Shown: positions 1-9,245, numbered from the stretch's first letter. The stretch is DNA of 64,000 nt from Phenylobacterium sp. NIBR 498073 (GCF_027286305.1 NZ_CP114599.1:992001-1056000), one strand, 5' to 3'. Notes: generated by a model not told the origin, from the letters alone. Numbers and translations are program-made.

Positions 1-85
1 CGTCGATGAGGTCGATGCGCTGCACGCCGTCGATCGCCGGCAGTCGCTGCAGGTTGTCCTTGAAGGTCGCGCCCGGGTGAATCAT
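1..85 (-). CDS. Partial CDS, N-terminus of an unrecognised protein
   Basis: An open frame on the minus strand starts at an ATG (positions 85-83) and runs off the left edge of the window, giving about 28 residues that begin MIHPGATFKDNLQRLPA. Codon third positions are almost all G or C, as in the real genes here, which is the main support. The same frame stays open upstream past the ATG, and a GTG about 15 codons earlier is an alternative start. No clear Shine-Dalgarno sequence is visible. I do not recognise the family, and too little is visible to assign a function. It would be divergent from the autotransporter gene. Confidence 0.35.
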   Translation of the reverse strand, partial: MIHPGATFKDNLQRLPAIDGVQRIDLID

Positions 86-251
86 CGCCAGCCTGTCTCG
101 AAGTTGATCGCAGGAGGCGTGTAGCACTTGCCGGGCCGAACGCCAGGACGAGACGAAGGCGGGGTCCAAGGGGGCGGGCGCGGGCCCGCGAGCGTGGCCA
201 TGCCCAAACGAATAATCAACCTATGGTGCAAAGCATGGTCCGCTTTCGCGA

Positions 252-3200
252 ATGACGTGGGCCATGCAGAAGAATCTCGAAAGTGGAGCGGTGCGCGCGC
301 GCGCCGAAGTCCGACCGTCGGACCATCGCCGTCTCCTGTTCTCCGCCGCCCCGCTGATGTTTGCATTGGCCAGCGCGGCGCCGGCCTTGGCCCAGTCCGT
401 GACGGGCGGCGGCGATCTAAACCAGAGTCCCATCCAGACGCCGGACTGGGTCGTCGCCGGCGATCTCATCGTGGGCGTTGCGGGCCCCGGTACGCTGACC
501 ATCGAGGACGGCGGAACCGTGGAGAACGACTCCGGATATGTCGGCGACGGCGCCGCCGGGCAGGGGACGGTCACGGTCTCCGGCCAGGGCGGCGGACAGG
601 CTTCGACCTGGACCAACAATGGCCTGCTGGCGGTCGGCCAGTCGGGCACGGGCACGCTGACCATCGAGGATGGCGGCCTGGTGACCAGCCAGTACAGCTA
701 TGTCGGCGCGGACCCCACCGGCGATGGCACGGTGACCGTGCGCGGCCGTGGCGCCGACGGCGTCGCGTCGACCTGGACCAACGGTGATCTCCACCTCGGC
801 GATCTCGGGATCGGCCGGCTGATCATCGAGAACGGCGGCGTGGTGAGCAACGCCTACGTGACGATCGGCGGCGGCGGGCCAGGCGTCAGCAGCGTGACGG
901 TCTCGGGCCGCGACGCCCTGGGCGTGTCCACCTGGACGAGTTCGGGGCCGGTGTATGTCGGCGCGTTCAGTACAGGCTCCCTCCGCGTCGACGGCGGGGC
1001 CCTGATGCACAGCGACCAGGGCATAATCGGCGGCGAGATAGGCAGTCCGGGCGTTGGAACGGGCTCCGTGGTGATCTCGGGCACCGACGGCGCGGGCGCC
1101 GCCTCGACCTGGAACAGCGCGAACCTCTACGTCGGGGCCTATAGCAACGGCACGCTGACGATCGAGGACGGCGGCGTGGTGAACACGACCGGCGCCGGCT
1201 ATGTCGGTTACAACGGCGCCGGGCTGGGCACGCTGGTGATTTCCAGCAGCACCGGCGACGTCTCGACCTGGGACGTCTCGAACGAGATTTTCGCCGGCTT
1301 CGACGGGCATGGCGACCTGACCATCGAGAACGGCGGCAGGGTCATTGCGGGAGCGGGCGTCGTCGTCGCCAGAAACGCCGGGTCGGTCGGAGCCTTGAGC
1401 CTGCGGGGGGACGCCGGCGGGCGCGGCGTGCTGGAAGCCAGTTCGGTGTCTGGAGGACTCGGCGCGGCCACCCTCGATCTCGACGGCGGCGTGCTGCGAG
1501 CAACGTGGGGATCGTCGAATTTTCTTCCCGGGTTCAGCTCGCTGACCATCGGGGGCGAGGGCGCCTGGTTCGACACCAACGGCTATGACATCGGCGTCGC
1601 GTCGGACTTCTCCGGGACGTCGAGCTTCAACAAGCTTGGTCTGGGAAAACTGACGCTCACCGGCGACAGCTCGGCGTTCACGGGCGCGACCACCGTCTCT
1701 GCGGGCAAGCTGATGGTTGGCGAGACCGGCGCCGCCGCCGCGCTGGGCGGCGACGTCGACGTCCGGGCGGGCGGCGCCCTGGGCGGCGTCGGAAACATCG
1801 GCGGAAACGTGAACGTGGCCGGCTCCGGTGTTCTCTCTCCCGGCGGTTCGACCGCTCCGGGGACTCTGACGATCGGCGGCGACCTGACGCTCTCCGGCTC
1901 CTCGGTGCTGAACTTTCGGCTCGGCCAGGCGGGCACGGTCGGAGGCGGGTTGAACGATCTCCTGGTCGTCGGCGGCGCCCTGACTTTGGACGGCACGCTG
2001 AACGTCACGGCGCCGCCGGGCGGAACCTTTGGGCCGGGCGTCTACCGCCTGATCAGCTACACCGGGGCCCTGACAGACGCAGGCCTGGGCCTCGGCGCTC
2101 TGCCGGCTGGAGGGACCAACACCATCCAGACTTCGATCGCCAACCAGGTGAATCTGGTCAACACCGCCGCGCCGGGCGGCGGTGGCGGCGGCGGTCCAAC
2201 CAGCCCTCCGGACCCGCCTCCGCCGCCTCCGCCGCCTCCACCGCCGCCGCCAGGGCCGTTCGACTTCTGGGACGGCGCAGGCGGGGTGGCCGACGACGGG
2301 GCGATCCAGGGCGGCGACGGGTTATGGCAGGTCGGCGGCCCGAACAGTTGGACGCAGGCCGCCGGCGCGACCAACGGGAGTTTCCGCAACGGCGTCTTCG
2401 CGATCTTCGCCGCGAAGTTCGGCTCGGTTACAGTGGACGACAGCGCCGGCCCGGTAGCGGTCAGCGGCATGCAATTCGCCTCCGACGGCTACAGGCTGTC
2501 AGGCGACGCGATCACCCTGCAGTCGGGCGACGCCGTGGTGCGGGTCGGAGACGGGACGGCGGCGGGCGCCGGCTTCACGGCGATCATCGACGCTGCGCTC
2601 AGCGGCCCAGGCAAGCTGGACAAGACCGATCTCGGCACCCTGATCCTGACCGGCGCCAGCAGCCATACGGGTGGGACCAGGGTCTCATCGGGGACCTTGC
2701 AGGTCGACGGCGAGGTCGGCGGCGCCCTGGATGTCTCCCCCGGCGGGCGGCTCAGCGGGTCCGGCAGAGTGGGGCCGACGTCCAACCAGGGCGTGATCGC
2801 GCCGGGAGCCGGAGGATTCGGGACACTGACGATCGCCGGGGACTATGCCGGGTTGGGCGGCAGGCTCGAGATCCAGGCCAGGCTGGGCGCAGACGACTCG
2901 CCGGCCGATCGCCTGGCGGTGACCGGGGCTGTTTCGGGGCTCACGCCGGTCGTGGTGACCAATGTCGACGGCCAGGGCGCTGCAACCACGAAGGGGATCC
3001 TGGTGGTCCAGGTCGATGGCGCGTCGAACGGGCGGTTCGCGCTGGCCGGCGGGGACTACAGCATTGGCGGGCAGTCGGCGCTGGTCGCCGGCGCCTACGG
3101 CTATGTTCTGGAGAAAGATGCGGCGGACGGAGACTGGTACCTGCGTTCCAGCCTGCCAGATCCCGGCGGCGCGGCCGGCGGGTCGAACACGTCGCGCCCG

Positions 3201-4163
3201 CCGCTGTTTCAGCCCGGCGTCCCGGTCTATGAGGCCTATGCCGACGTGCTGCTCTCGCTGAGCGAGGCTTCGTCCCTGCGTCAGCGCGTGGGCGATCGCC
3301 GCTATGACCCGGCCGATGCCGACCAAACGGGCGTCTGGGCGCGGATCGAGGGACGGACCAACCACCTTGAGCCTTCGGTCACCGCGACGGGGGTTCATCA
3401 CGACACCGACAGCTGGAAGATGCAGTTCGGCGTCGACCGCGTGCTGGCCGGCGGGGAGGGCGGCGCGCGCCTGATCGCGGGCGTCAAAGCCCAGCTCGGC
3501 GCGGCCGACACGAGGCTCTCTTCTGCGCATGGGGGCGGGGACATCGACACCGACGCTTACGGGATCGGCGTCGCCATGACCTGGTATAGCCCACGCGGAG
3601 GCTATCTCGACGCCCAGGCGCAGTCCGTCTGGTTCGACAGCGAGCTGACGTCGAGCCTGGCCGGACGCCAGACTTCGGGGCAGAAGGGCCGCGGCGTCGG
3701 GGCGAGCCTGGAGGCCGGCAAGGCGTTCGTCCTGGGCGCCGATCTTGCGCTCACGCCGCAGGCCCAGCTCAGCTACGCCTCGACGGATTTCGACAGCTTC
3801 AACGACGGGTTCGGCGTCCGCGTCGACAGCGCCAAGGGAGAGAGCCTGCAGGGGCGCGTCGGCGTGGGCCTCGACCACGCCCGCGTCTGGCGGAGCGCCG
3901 GCGGCGAGACGCGGCAGGTCAAGCTCTACGGCCTGTTCAATTTGAAGTACGAGTTCCTTGACGGGGCCCGCGTGCTGGTGGCCGGGACGCCTCTCGACAG
4001 CCGGCAGAGCCGCACCTGGGGCGGGCTTGCCGCCGGCGCGGACTATAGCTGGGGCGACGGTCGCTACGCCCTCTATGGGCAGGCGGCCGCCGATACCGGT
4101 CTGTCGTCCTTCGGCGAGAGCTATGCGGTCACGGGCGGCGCGGGCTTCAGAATGCGGTTCTAG
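252..4163 (+). CDS. Autotransporter (type V secretion) with T5SS/PEP-CTERM-type repeats
   Basis: A predicted 1303-residue surface or secreted protein. An extended N-terminal signal region ends near ALAQ (about residue 48). Residues about 60-450 carry repeated blocks of the form GTLTIEDGG..V...YVG and TVTVSG..ASTW, resembling the T5SS/PEP-CTERM-associated repeat (TIGR04393 type). Autotransporter-associated strand motifs (LTGDSSAFTGATTVSAG and LILTGASSHTGGT) lie near residues 470 and 800. A Gly-rich run followed by a run of about 14 prolines sits near residues 645-675 and separates two passenger halves. About 300 C-terminal residues form a beta-barrel translocator ending in the typical aromatic FRMRF. 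ATG 264 or a GTG near 291 could also be the start. The passenger's target is unknown. Confidence 0.9.
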   Translation: MTWAMQKNLESGAVRARAEVRPSDHRRLLFSAAPLMFALASAAPALAQSVTGGGDLNQSPIQTPDWVVAGDLIVGVAGPGTLTIEDGGTVENDSGYVGDGAAGQGTVTVSGQGGGQASTWTNNGLLAVGQSGTGTLTIEDGGLVTSQYSYVGADPTGDGTVTVRGRGADGVASTWTNGDLHLGDLGIGRLIIENGGVVSNAYVTIGGGGPGVSSVTVSGRDALGVSTWTSSGPVYVGAFSTGSLRVDGGALMHSDQGIIGGEIGSPGVGTGSVVISGTDGAGAASTWNSANLYVGAYSNGTLTIEDGGVVNTTGAGYVGYNGAGLGTLVISSSTGDVSTWDVSNEIFAGFDGHGDLTIENGGRVIAGAGVVVARNAGSVGALSLRGDAGGRGVLEASSVSGGLGAATLDLDGGVLRATWGSSNFLPGFSSLTIGGEGAWFDTNGYDIGVASDFSGTSSFNKLGLGKLTLTGDSSAFTGATTVSAGKLMVGETGAAAALGGDVDVRAGGALGGVGNIGGNVNVAGSGVLSPGGSTAPGTLTIGGDLTLSGSSVLNFRLGQAGTVGGGLNDLLVVGGALTLDGTLNVTAPPGGTFGPGVYRLISYTGALTDAGLGLGALPAGGTNTIQTSIANQVNLVNTAAPGGGGGGGPTSPPDPPPPPPPPPPPPPGPFDFWDGAGGVADDGAIQGGDGLWQVGGPNSWTQAAGATNGSFRNGVFAIFAAKFGSVTVDDSAGPVAVSGMQFASDGYRLSGDAITLQSGDAVVRVGDGTAAGAGFTAIIDAALSGPGKLDKTDLGTLILTGASSHTGGTRVSSGTLQVDGEVGGALDVSPGGRLSGSGRVGPTSNQGVIAPGAGGFGTLTIAGDYAGLGGRLEIQARLGADDSPADRLAVTGAVSGLTPVVVTNVDGQGAATTKGILVVQVDGASNGRFALAGGDYSIGGQSALVAGAYGYVLEKDAADGDWYLRSSLPDPGGAAGGSNTSRPPLFQPGVPVYEAYADVLLSLSEASSLRQRVGDRRYDPADADQTGVWARIEGRTNHLEPSVTATGVHHDTDSWKMQFGVDRVLAGGEGGARLIAGVKAQLGAADTRLSSAHGGGDIDTDAYGIGVAMTWYSPRGGYLDAQAQSVWFDSELTSSLAGRQTSGQKGRGVGASLEAGKAFVLGADLALTPQAQLSYASTDFDSFNDGFGVRVDSAKGESLQGRVGVGLDHARVWRSAGGETRQVKLYGLFNLKYEFLDGARVLVAGTPLDSRQSRTWGGLAAGADYSWGDGRYALYGQAAADTGLSSFGESYAVTGGAGFRMRF

Positions 4164-4222
4164 CCGCGCGGACGAGCAAGAATTGGGTTCAAGCGCGCCG
4201 TACGTCGGCCTAGGGTCGCGCC

Positions 4223-5632
4223 ATGACCGTTTCCGTGCCCGCCGACGTGATCTCCCGCCTGAAGGCCGTGCTCGGCGAGGGCGGCTGGAGTCAGGATCCG
4301 GAGCGGCTGGCGCCCAAGCTGGTCGAGTGGCGCGACCGCTGGCAGGGGAACACCCCGTTCCTGGCGCTGCCGAAGACGACGGCCGAGGTCGCGGCGGTGA
4401 TCGGCGTCTGCGCGGAGTCCGGCACGCCGGTGGTGCCGCAGGGCGGCAATACGGGCCTGGTCGGCGGGCAAATCCCGCTGGGCGAAATCCTGCTGTCGAC
4501 CGAGCGGATGCGGACGATCCGCGACGTCGACGCCTTCGACGACGTGCTGGTGGCCGAGGCGGGCGTCACCCTGCAGGCCGCGCACGAGGCGGCGCTGGCG
4601 AAGGGGCGGCGCTTTCCGCTGGACATCGCCTCGCAGGGGACGGCGACCATCGGCGGCATCATCTCGACCAACGCCGGCGGCACCGCGGTGCTGCGGTACG
4701 GCAACACCCGCGAGCTGGTGCTGGGGCTGGAGGCGGTGCTGCCCAACGGCGAGATCTGGAACGGGCTGAAGCGCCTGCGCAAGGACAACACCGGCTATGA
4801 CCTCAAGCAGCTGCTGATCGGGGCCGAGGGCACGCTGGGCGTGGTCACCGCCGCCAGCCTGAAGCTGTTCCCGGTGCTGGTCTCGCGCGCCACCGCGATC
4901 GCCGCGGTCGCTGACCCCGAGGCGGCGATCCAGCTGCTGGCGCGGGCCAAGGACGCCGCCGGCGGCGCGGTCGAGGCCTTCGAGCTGATGGGCCGGCGCG
5001 GGATCGACTTCGTGCTCAAGAACATTCCGAACCAGCGTGACCCGCTGAGCGACATCCATCCCTGGTACGTGCTGATCGAGATCGCGTCGGGCGAGCCGGG
5101 CGCGGCCGAGAGCGCCATGGAGCGGCTGCTGGGCGCGGCGCTGGAGGACGGGCTGGTGCGCGACGCGGCCGTCGCCCAGAGCCAGGCCCAGGCCCAGGCG
5201 TTCTGGTCGGTGCGCGAGAACCAGTCGCCGGGCCAGAAGCCTGAAGGCGCGACCTGGAAGCACGACGTCTCGGTGCCGGTCAGCCGGGTGGCGGAATTCC
5301 TGGGCCAGGCGACGGCGCAGATGGAGGCGCTGGTTCCCGGCGCGCGGGTCACCGCCTTCGGCCATGTCGGCGACGGCAACATCCATTACGACGTGATCCG
5401 GCCGGACGGCGGCGACGACGCGGCGCATTCGGCGCTGCGCAGCGAAGGTTCGCGCATCGTCCACGACATCGTCGCCTCGATGGGCGGCTCGATCTCGGCC
5501 GAGCATGGGCTGGGATCGATGAAGACCGAGGAGGCGAGGCGCTACAAGTCGCCGGTCGAGGTTGCGGCGCTCTCGGCGATCCGGCTAAGCCTGGACCCGA
5601 AGCGGATCATGAATCCGCGAGTCCATTTCTGA
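4223..5632 (+). CDS. FAD-binding oxidase, D-2-hydroxyglutarate dehydrogenase-like
   Basis: A 469-residue flavoprotein of the VAO/PCMH fold. The N-terminal half holds the FAD-binding motif PQGGNTGLVGGQ (about residues 72-83) and a second block, GGIISTNAGGTAVLRYGN. The C-terminal half holds GHVGDGNIHYD, whose His is metal-binding in this family, then SAEHGLG and the terminal LDPKRIMNP. RKDNTGYDLKQLLIGAEGTLG matches the D-2-hydroxyglutarate dehydrogenase branch better than glycolate oxidase GlcD. The expected reaction is oxidation of a D-2-hydroxyacid with electrons passed to an ETF or quinone. D-lactate is an alternative substrate. It starts 59 nt after the autotransporter and ends 6 nt before yaaA, so it probably leads a short operon. 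Confidence 0.88.
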   Translation: MTVSVPADVISRLKAVLGEGGWSQDPERLAPKLVEWRDRWQGNTPFLALPKTTAEVAAVIGVCAESGTPVVPQGGNTGLVGGQIPLGEILLSTERMRTIRDVDAFDDVLVAEAGVTLQAAHEAALAKGRRFPLDIASQGTATIGGIISTNAGGTAVLRYGNTRELVLGLEAVLPNGEIWNGLKRLRKDNTGYDLKQLLIGAEGTLGVVTAASLKLFPVLVSRATAIAAVADPEAAIQLLARAKDAAGGAVEAFELMGRRGIDFVLKNIPNQRDPLSDIHPWYVLIEIASGEPGAAESAMERLLGAALEDGLVRDAAVAQSQAQAQAFWSVRENQSPGQKPEGATWKHDVSVPVSRVAEFLGQATAQMEALVPGARVTAFGHVGDGNIHYDVIRPDGGDDAAHSALRSEGSRIVHDIVASMGGSISAEHGLGSMKTEEARRYKSPVEVAALSAIRLSLDPKRIMNPRVHF

Positions 5633-5638
5633 GTCCCC

Positions 5639-6439
5639 ATGCTGATCGTCATCTCCCCCGCCAAGGCGCTCGACTTCACGCGACCGGACGGCGCCGCGCC
5701 GATGACGACGCCGCAGATGGCCGAGGACATCGCCGAGCTGAGCGTCACGGCCAAGAAGCTGAAGGTCTCGGACCTCAAGAAAATGATGGACCTGTCGGAC
5801 AAGCTGGCCGAGCTGAACCGTGAGCGGTTCGCCGCCTTCGATCCGGCGATGGAGGACGGGCTGCAGGCGGCGTTCGCGTTCAATGGCGACGTCTATTCGG
5901 GGCTGAAGGCGCGCGAGCTGGACAAGAAGGGCCTGAACTACGCCCAGAAGCACCTGCGGATCCTGTCGGGCCTGTACGGCGTGCTGCGGCCGCTGGACGC
6001 CATCCAGCCCTATCGCCTGGAAATGGGCGTGCGGATCAAGACCAAGCGCGGCGCCAGCCTCTACGACTTCTGGGGCGACAGGATCGCCGGAGTGCTGAAC
6101 GAGGCCGGGGCCGGGCACAAGGATCCGACCCTGGTGAACTGCGCCAGCCAGGAATACTTCGGCGCCGTGGACCGGAACGCGATCAAGCTGCCGGTGGTGA
6201 CGGCCAAGTTCTTCGAGGAGAAGGACGGCTCGTCCAAGATCATCTCGTTCTACGCCAAGAAGGCGCGGGGGCTGATGGCCCGCTACGCCATCGACCACGG
6301 GATCGAGAAAGCCGAGGATCTGAAGGCCTTCGACAGCGAAGGCTACCGCTTTCAGAAAAGCGCCTCGAGCGACACCGAGTGGGTGTTCTCGCGGCCCCAG
6401 CCTCCGCCGCCGTCGGCGGCCAAGAAGCAGAAGGACTGA
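5639..6439 (+). CDS. yaaA: Peroxide stress protein YaaA (DUF328/UPF0246)
   Basis: A 266-residue cytoplasmic protein opening with the family-defining MLIVISPAKALDF, and close to the usual length of about 258. Other family blocks are YSGLKA, LRILSGLYGVLRPLD, LVNCASQEYF and the basic segment FYAKKARGLMARY, implicated in DNA binding in the E. coli protein. In E. coli YaaA lowers intracellular iron and limits oxidative damage after hydrogen peroxide, under OxyR. The C-terminus has an added Pro-rich and Lys-rich tail. It starts 6 nt after the upstream flavoenzyme and ends 4 nt before the SDR gene, so the three genes are probably co-transcribed. No OxyR site was identified by eye. Confidence 0.92.
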   Translation: MLIVISPAKALDFTRPDGAAPMTTPQMAEDIAELSVTAKKLKVSDLKKMMDLSDKLAELNRERFAAFDPAMEDGLQAAFAFNGDVYSGLKARELDKKGLNYAQKHLRILSGLYGVLRPLDAIQPYRLEMGVRIKTKRGASLYDFWGDRIAGVLNEAGAGHKDPTLVNCASQEYFGAVDRNAIKLPVVTAKFFEEKDGSSKIISFYAKKARGLMARYAIDHGIEKAEDLKAFDSEGYRFQKSASSDTEWVFSRPQPPPPSAAKKQKD

Positions 6440-6443
6440 GCCA

Positions 6444-7241
6444 ATGGCCGTCGACTATGGGCTGCAGGGCCATGTGGCCGTGATCACCGGCTCGACCAGC
6501 GGCATCGGCCAGGCGATGGCGGCGTCGCTCGCCGAGCAGGGCGTCAATGTCGTGCTCAACGGCTTCGGCGACCCGGCCAAGATCGAGGCCGACCGCGCGG
6601 CGCTGGAGCAGCGGACCGGCGTTAAGGTCCGCTACCACGGCGCCGACATGCTGAAGGCCGACGAGGTCGCCGACATGGTCGACTTCGCTCGCCGCGAGTT
6701 CGGACGGCTGGACATCCTGGTCAACAACGCCGGCTTCCAGCACGTGGCGCCGATCGACGAGTTCCCGGTCGAGACCTGGAACAACCTGATCGGGGTGGTG
6801 CTGACCTCGACCTTCCTGGCGACCCGCGCGGCTCTGCCGATCATGAAGGCGCAGGGCCGTGGCCGGATCGTCAACATCGCCTCCGCCCACGGCCTGGTCG
6901 CCTCGCCATTCAAGTCGGCCTATGTGGCGGCCAAGCACGGGGTGGTCGGCTTCACCAAGGTCACGGCGCTGGAAAACGCCCGGCTGGGGATCACCGCCAA
7001 CGCCATCTGCCCCGGCTATGTGAAGACCCCGCTGGTCGAGGCCCAGATCGCCGACCAGGCCAAGGCGCGCGGCATCCCCGAGGACCGGGTGATGGGGGAG
7101 GTCATCCTGGCCGCCCAGCCGAACAAGCAGTTCGTCGAGTACGAACACCTGGCCGGGATGCTGCTCTATCTGGTGTCGGACATGGGCGCGTCGGCGACCG
7201 GCGCGGCGATGGTGCTGGACGGCGGCTGGACGGCGACCTAG
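6444..7241 (+). CDS. 3-hydroxybutyrate dehydrogenase (SDR)
   Basis: A 265-residue classical short-chain dehydrogenase. It has the NAD-binding TGSTSGIG (15-22), NNAG (94-97), the catalytic Ser147 in NIASAHG, and Tyr160/Lys164 in YVAAK. The residues Gln99-His100, His149 and Lys157, together with the long QIADQAKARGIPEDRVM lid, are typical of D-3-hydroxybutyrate dehydrogenase rather than of generic SDRs. The reaction interconverts (R)-3-hydroxybutyrate and acetoacetate with NAD and is linked to polyhydroxybutyrate turnover. It follows yaaA by 4 nt. Its TAG stop lies inside the left arm of an intergenic palindrome. Confidence 0.88.
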   Translation: MAVDYGLQGHVAVITGSTSGIGQAMAASLAEQGVNVVLNGFGDPAKIEADRAALEQRTGVKVRYHGADMLKADEVADMVDFARREFGRLDILVNNAGFQHVAPIDEFPVETWNNLIGVVLTSTFLATRAALPIMKAQGRGRIVNIASAHGLVASPFKSAYVAAKHGVVGFTKVTALENARLGITANAICPGYVKTPLVEAQIADQAKARGIPEDRVMGEVILAAQPNKQFVEYEHLAGMLLYLVSDMGASATGAAMVLDGGWTAT

Positions 7242-7276
7242 AGCATTTTCCGCCGATGTCGAAGAAAATGCTCTAG
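7238..7276. repeat. Palindrome overlapping the stop codon of the 3-hydroxybutyrate dehydrogenase gene
   Basis: A 13-bp perfect inverted repeat, CTAGAGCATTTTC at 7238-7250 and GAAAATGCTCTAG at 7264-7276, with a 13-nt loop. The left arm contains the gene's TAG stop. There is no T-run after it, so it is not a textbook intrinsic terminator. It shares the GAGCA(T/A)TTTC core with the next palindrome and looks like a small dispersed element that also ends transcripts between convergent genes. Confidence 0.7.
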
Positions 7277-7290
7277 ATTCAAAGAGTATT

Positions 7291-7326
7291 GAGCAATTTC
7301 CGATCCAATCGGATCGGAAATTGCTC
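7291..7326. repeat. 16-bp perfect palindrome, second of an adjacent pair
   Basis: GAGCAATTTCCGATCC at 7291-7306 is followed by loop AATC and the exact reverse complement at 7311-7326. It lies between convergent genes, 14 nt after the first palindrome, and shares its GAGCAnTTTC end. It could act as a bidirectional terminator or RNA end-protecting hairpin. Confidence 0.75.
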
Positions 7327-7350
7327 GGGCCGGTCGTCGCCTGAAGCGCG

Positions 7351-7791
7351 CTATTTCTTGAAGGTCAGTTCGCGGGCGGTCAGGCCGCCGCGCAGCACGC
7401 GGATCTGTTCGCGCGAGACCGCCGCCTGGTTGCTCTTGGTCACGCTGCCGAACGCCTTGGCCATGACAGCCTCGTTCTCGTCGAGGCTGCGGTCGAACAC
7501 GGCCATGTTCTTGTACTCGATCATCAGGATGACGTCGGCCTCGCCGTCGCGCGGGTTGTCGACGGCCAGCACCCGATAGTCGAGCACGTCGCCGCGGGCC
7601 TTGTCGGTCTCCTGGATGTTGCGCCAGGTCGAGTTCAGATAGGCCATGTAGTCGTCGAACATGCCCGGCTTGGTCTCGATGTAGGAAATCTGCCAGACCG
7701 GACCGAGGTCGTAGGTCCTGGGCGCGTTCTGGGCCATGGCGGCGCTGCTGAGACCCAGGGCCAGGGCGGCTGCTGCAAGAACAGTTCTCAC
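7351..7791 (-). CDS. Periplasmic protein of unknown function
   Basis: A 146-residue protein with a clear Sec signal peptide (MRTVLAAAALALGLSSAAMAQ, cleavage after about residue 21). The start is a GTG preceded by AGGAGAG with good spacing. The mature part has a motif-rich opening (WQISYIETKPGMFDDYMAYLN) and an alternating strand/helix pattern with aromatic residues. This would fit a dimeric alpha-beta-barrel (ABM or NIPSNAP-like) fold, but that is only a guess from pattern. I know of no characterised homologue. It is transcribed toward the palindrome pair. The next gene upstream on the same strand is 72 nt away, so they may form one unit. Confidence 0.75.
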   Translation of the reverse strand: MRTVLAAAALALGLSSAAMAQNAPRTYDLGPVWQISYIETKPGMFDDYMAYLNSTWRNIQETDKARGDVLDYRVLAVDNPRDGEADVILMIEYKNMAVFDRSLDENEAVMAKAFGSVTKSNQAAVSREQIRVLRGGLTARELTFKK

Positions 7792-7863
7792 GCAAACTCT
7801 CCTGTCATCTTCGCGCGGGTTTGCGCGGCGGGAGCTTGCTCTGCTGTAATTGAAAGAACAACG

Positions 7864-8277
7864 TTATTCAGGTTGTGGCAGCGCTCGCAGGGTCCACAGC
7901 GCCCAGATCGAGATCGGCAGGTTGACCAGGACCGCGCTCGCCACCCCGGGCGCGTAGCCGCCGAACGTCCAGGCCGCCAGCACGTGCGGCAACGGCACGT
8001 TGACCAGCAGCACCACGGCGATGGCCCGCAGGGTGAGGACCTTGCCGCCCGTGGTCGCGCCGGTCGCCGCCCACCCGGCCAGGGCGCCGACCGACAGGGT
8101 GAACGCGGTCAGCAGCAGGGCGAACACCGCCGGCTCTGGCCGCCACCAGGTGATGCGGTAGACGTCGAGCATGGCGGCTGTCTGTTCGTGCAGCAGCGCG
8201 TAGGCCAGCCCCTCCTCAAGGTCGTGCAGGGCGAGGGCGGCGATCAGCGCCAGCCCGACGGTCCGGCGAGCGCTCAT
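7864..8277 (-). CDS. HXXEE-domain integral membrane protein
   Basis: A 137-residue, mostly hydrophobic protein with about four transmembrane helices. Near the N-terminus, inside the first helix, it carries HDLEE (residues 18-22), the signature of the HXXEE domain family (PF13787 type), whose function is unknown. Conserved His and Glu inside the membrane suggest metal or proton chemistry, by inference only. The ATG at 8277 is chosen over upstream in-frame codons because the family begins just before the first helix and the upstream extension has non-coding character. Confidence 0.75.
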   Translation of the reverse strand: MSARRTVGLALIAALALHDLEEGLAYALLHEQTAAMLDVYRITWWRPEPAVFALLLTAFTLSVGALAGWAATGATTGGKVLTLRAIAVVLLVNVPLPHVLAAWTFGGYAPGVASAVLVNLPISIWALWTLRALPQPE

Positions 8278-8459
8278 GCTAGCGGCCTGGGCCGGCGGGC
8301 GAAATCGGGTGGTCGTGGAGCTTGAGCATGGTGAGGCGCCCTCCGGCTTTCGTGATCGAGCCGCCTTCGCGCGGCGGAAGTCAACACGGGCGCTTGACGG
8401 CCCCGGCGGAAGGACGCTCCTGTTCGGCCAACAACTGTTTGAAAATGAGGGAGGCGCCC

Positions 8460-9245
8460 GTGGCCTACAAACCATTCGACTTGACCGGCAAGGTGGCCCT
8501 GGTGACCGGCGGCAATGGCGGCATCGGCTTCGGCATGGTCGAGGCCATGGCCCAGGCCGGCGCCGACATCGTCATCTGGGGCTCGAACGCGGGCAAGAAC
8601 GCCGACGCGGCGGAGAAGCTGAAGGCGACCGGCGTGCGGGTGCTGACCCAGCAGGTCGACGTCGCCGACGAGGAGGCGGTGCGCGCGGGCATGGCCGAGG
8701 CGGTAGCCAAGATGGGCCGGGTCGACACCGTCGTCGCCAACGCCGGCATCGGCGGCGGCGCCAAGTCGTTCGCCGAGTTCCCCACCGACACCTATCGCAA
8801 GGTGCTGTCGGTCAATCTGGACGGCGTGTTCTTCACCTTCCGCGAAGCCTGCAAGCACATGGTCGAGCGGGCCGGCCAGGGCGACCAGGGCGGCGGCTCG
8901 CTGGTGGCGATCTCCTCGCTGTCGGCGCTGGACGGGGCGGCGCGCAACGAGGCCTATGCGGCGACCAAGGGCGCGCTGATCCCGATGGTCCGCGCCATCG
9001 CCGTCGAGCACGCCCGCTACGGCGTGCGGGCCAACTGCATTCTGCCCGGCTGGATCGCCACCGACATGACCGCCGGCGCGCAGGACAACGAAAAGTTCAA
9101 CGACAACGTCATCAAGCGGGTGCCGATGCGTCGGTGGGGCAAGCCGGCCGACTTCGGCGGTATGGCGGTCTACTTCGCCTCGGATGCTTCGGCCTTCCAC
9201 ACCGGGGACTCGGTGCTGATCGACGGCGGCTACGCGATCTTCTGA
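8460..9245 (+). CDS. Short-chain dehydrogenase/reductase
   Basis: A 261-residue classical SDR with TGGNGGIG (16-23), the ANAG-type motif VVANAG (91-96), Ser153, Tyr166 and Lys170. The start is a GTG placed 5 nt after AGGGAGG; an in-frame ATG 15 nt upstream would put that sequence inside the gene. The C-terminal segment HTGDSVLIDGGYAIF is typical of gluconate-5-dehydrogenase or 2-deoxy-gluconate dehydrogenase-like SDRs, but the substrate cannot be read from the sequence. It is monocistronic, followed by a dispersed palindromic repeat. Confidence 0.85.
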   Translation: MAYKPFDLTGKVALVTGGNGGIGFGMVEAMAQAGADIVIWGSNAGKNADAAEKLKATGVRVLTQQVDVADEEAVRAGMAEAVAKMGRVDTVVANAGIGGGAKSFAEFPTDTYRKVLSVNLDGVFFTFREACKHMVERAGQGDQGGGSLVAISSLSALDGAARNEAYAATKGALIPMVRAIAVEHARYGVRANCILPGWIATDMTAGAQDNEKFNDNVIKRVPMRRWGKPADFGGMAVYFASDASAFHTGDSVLIDGGYAIF

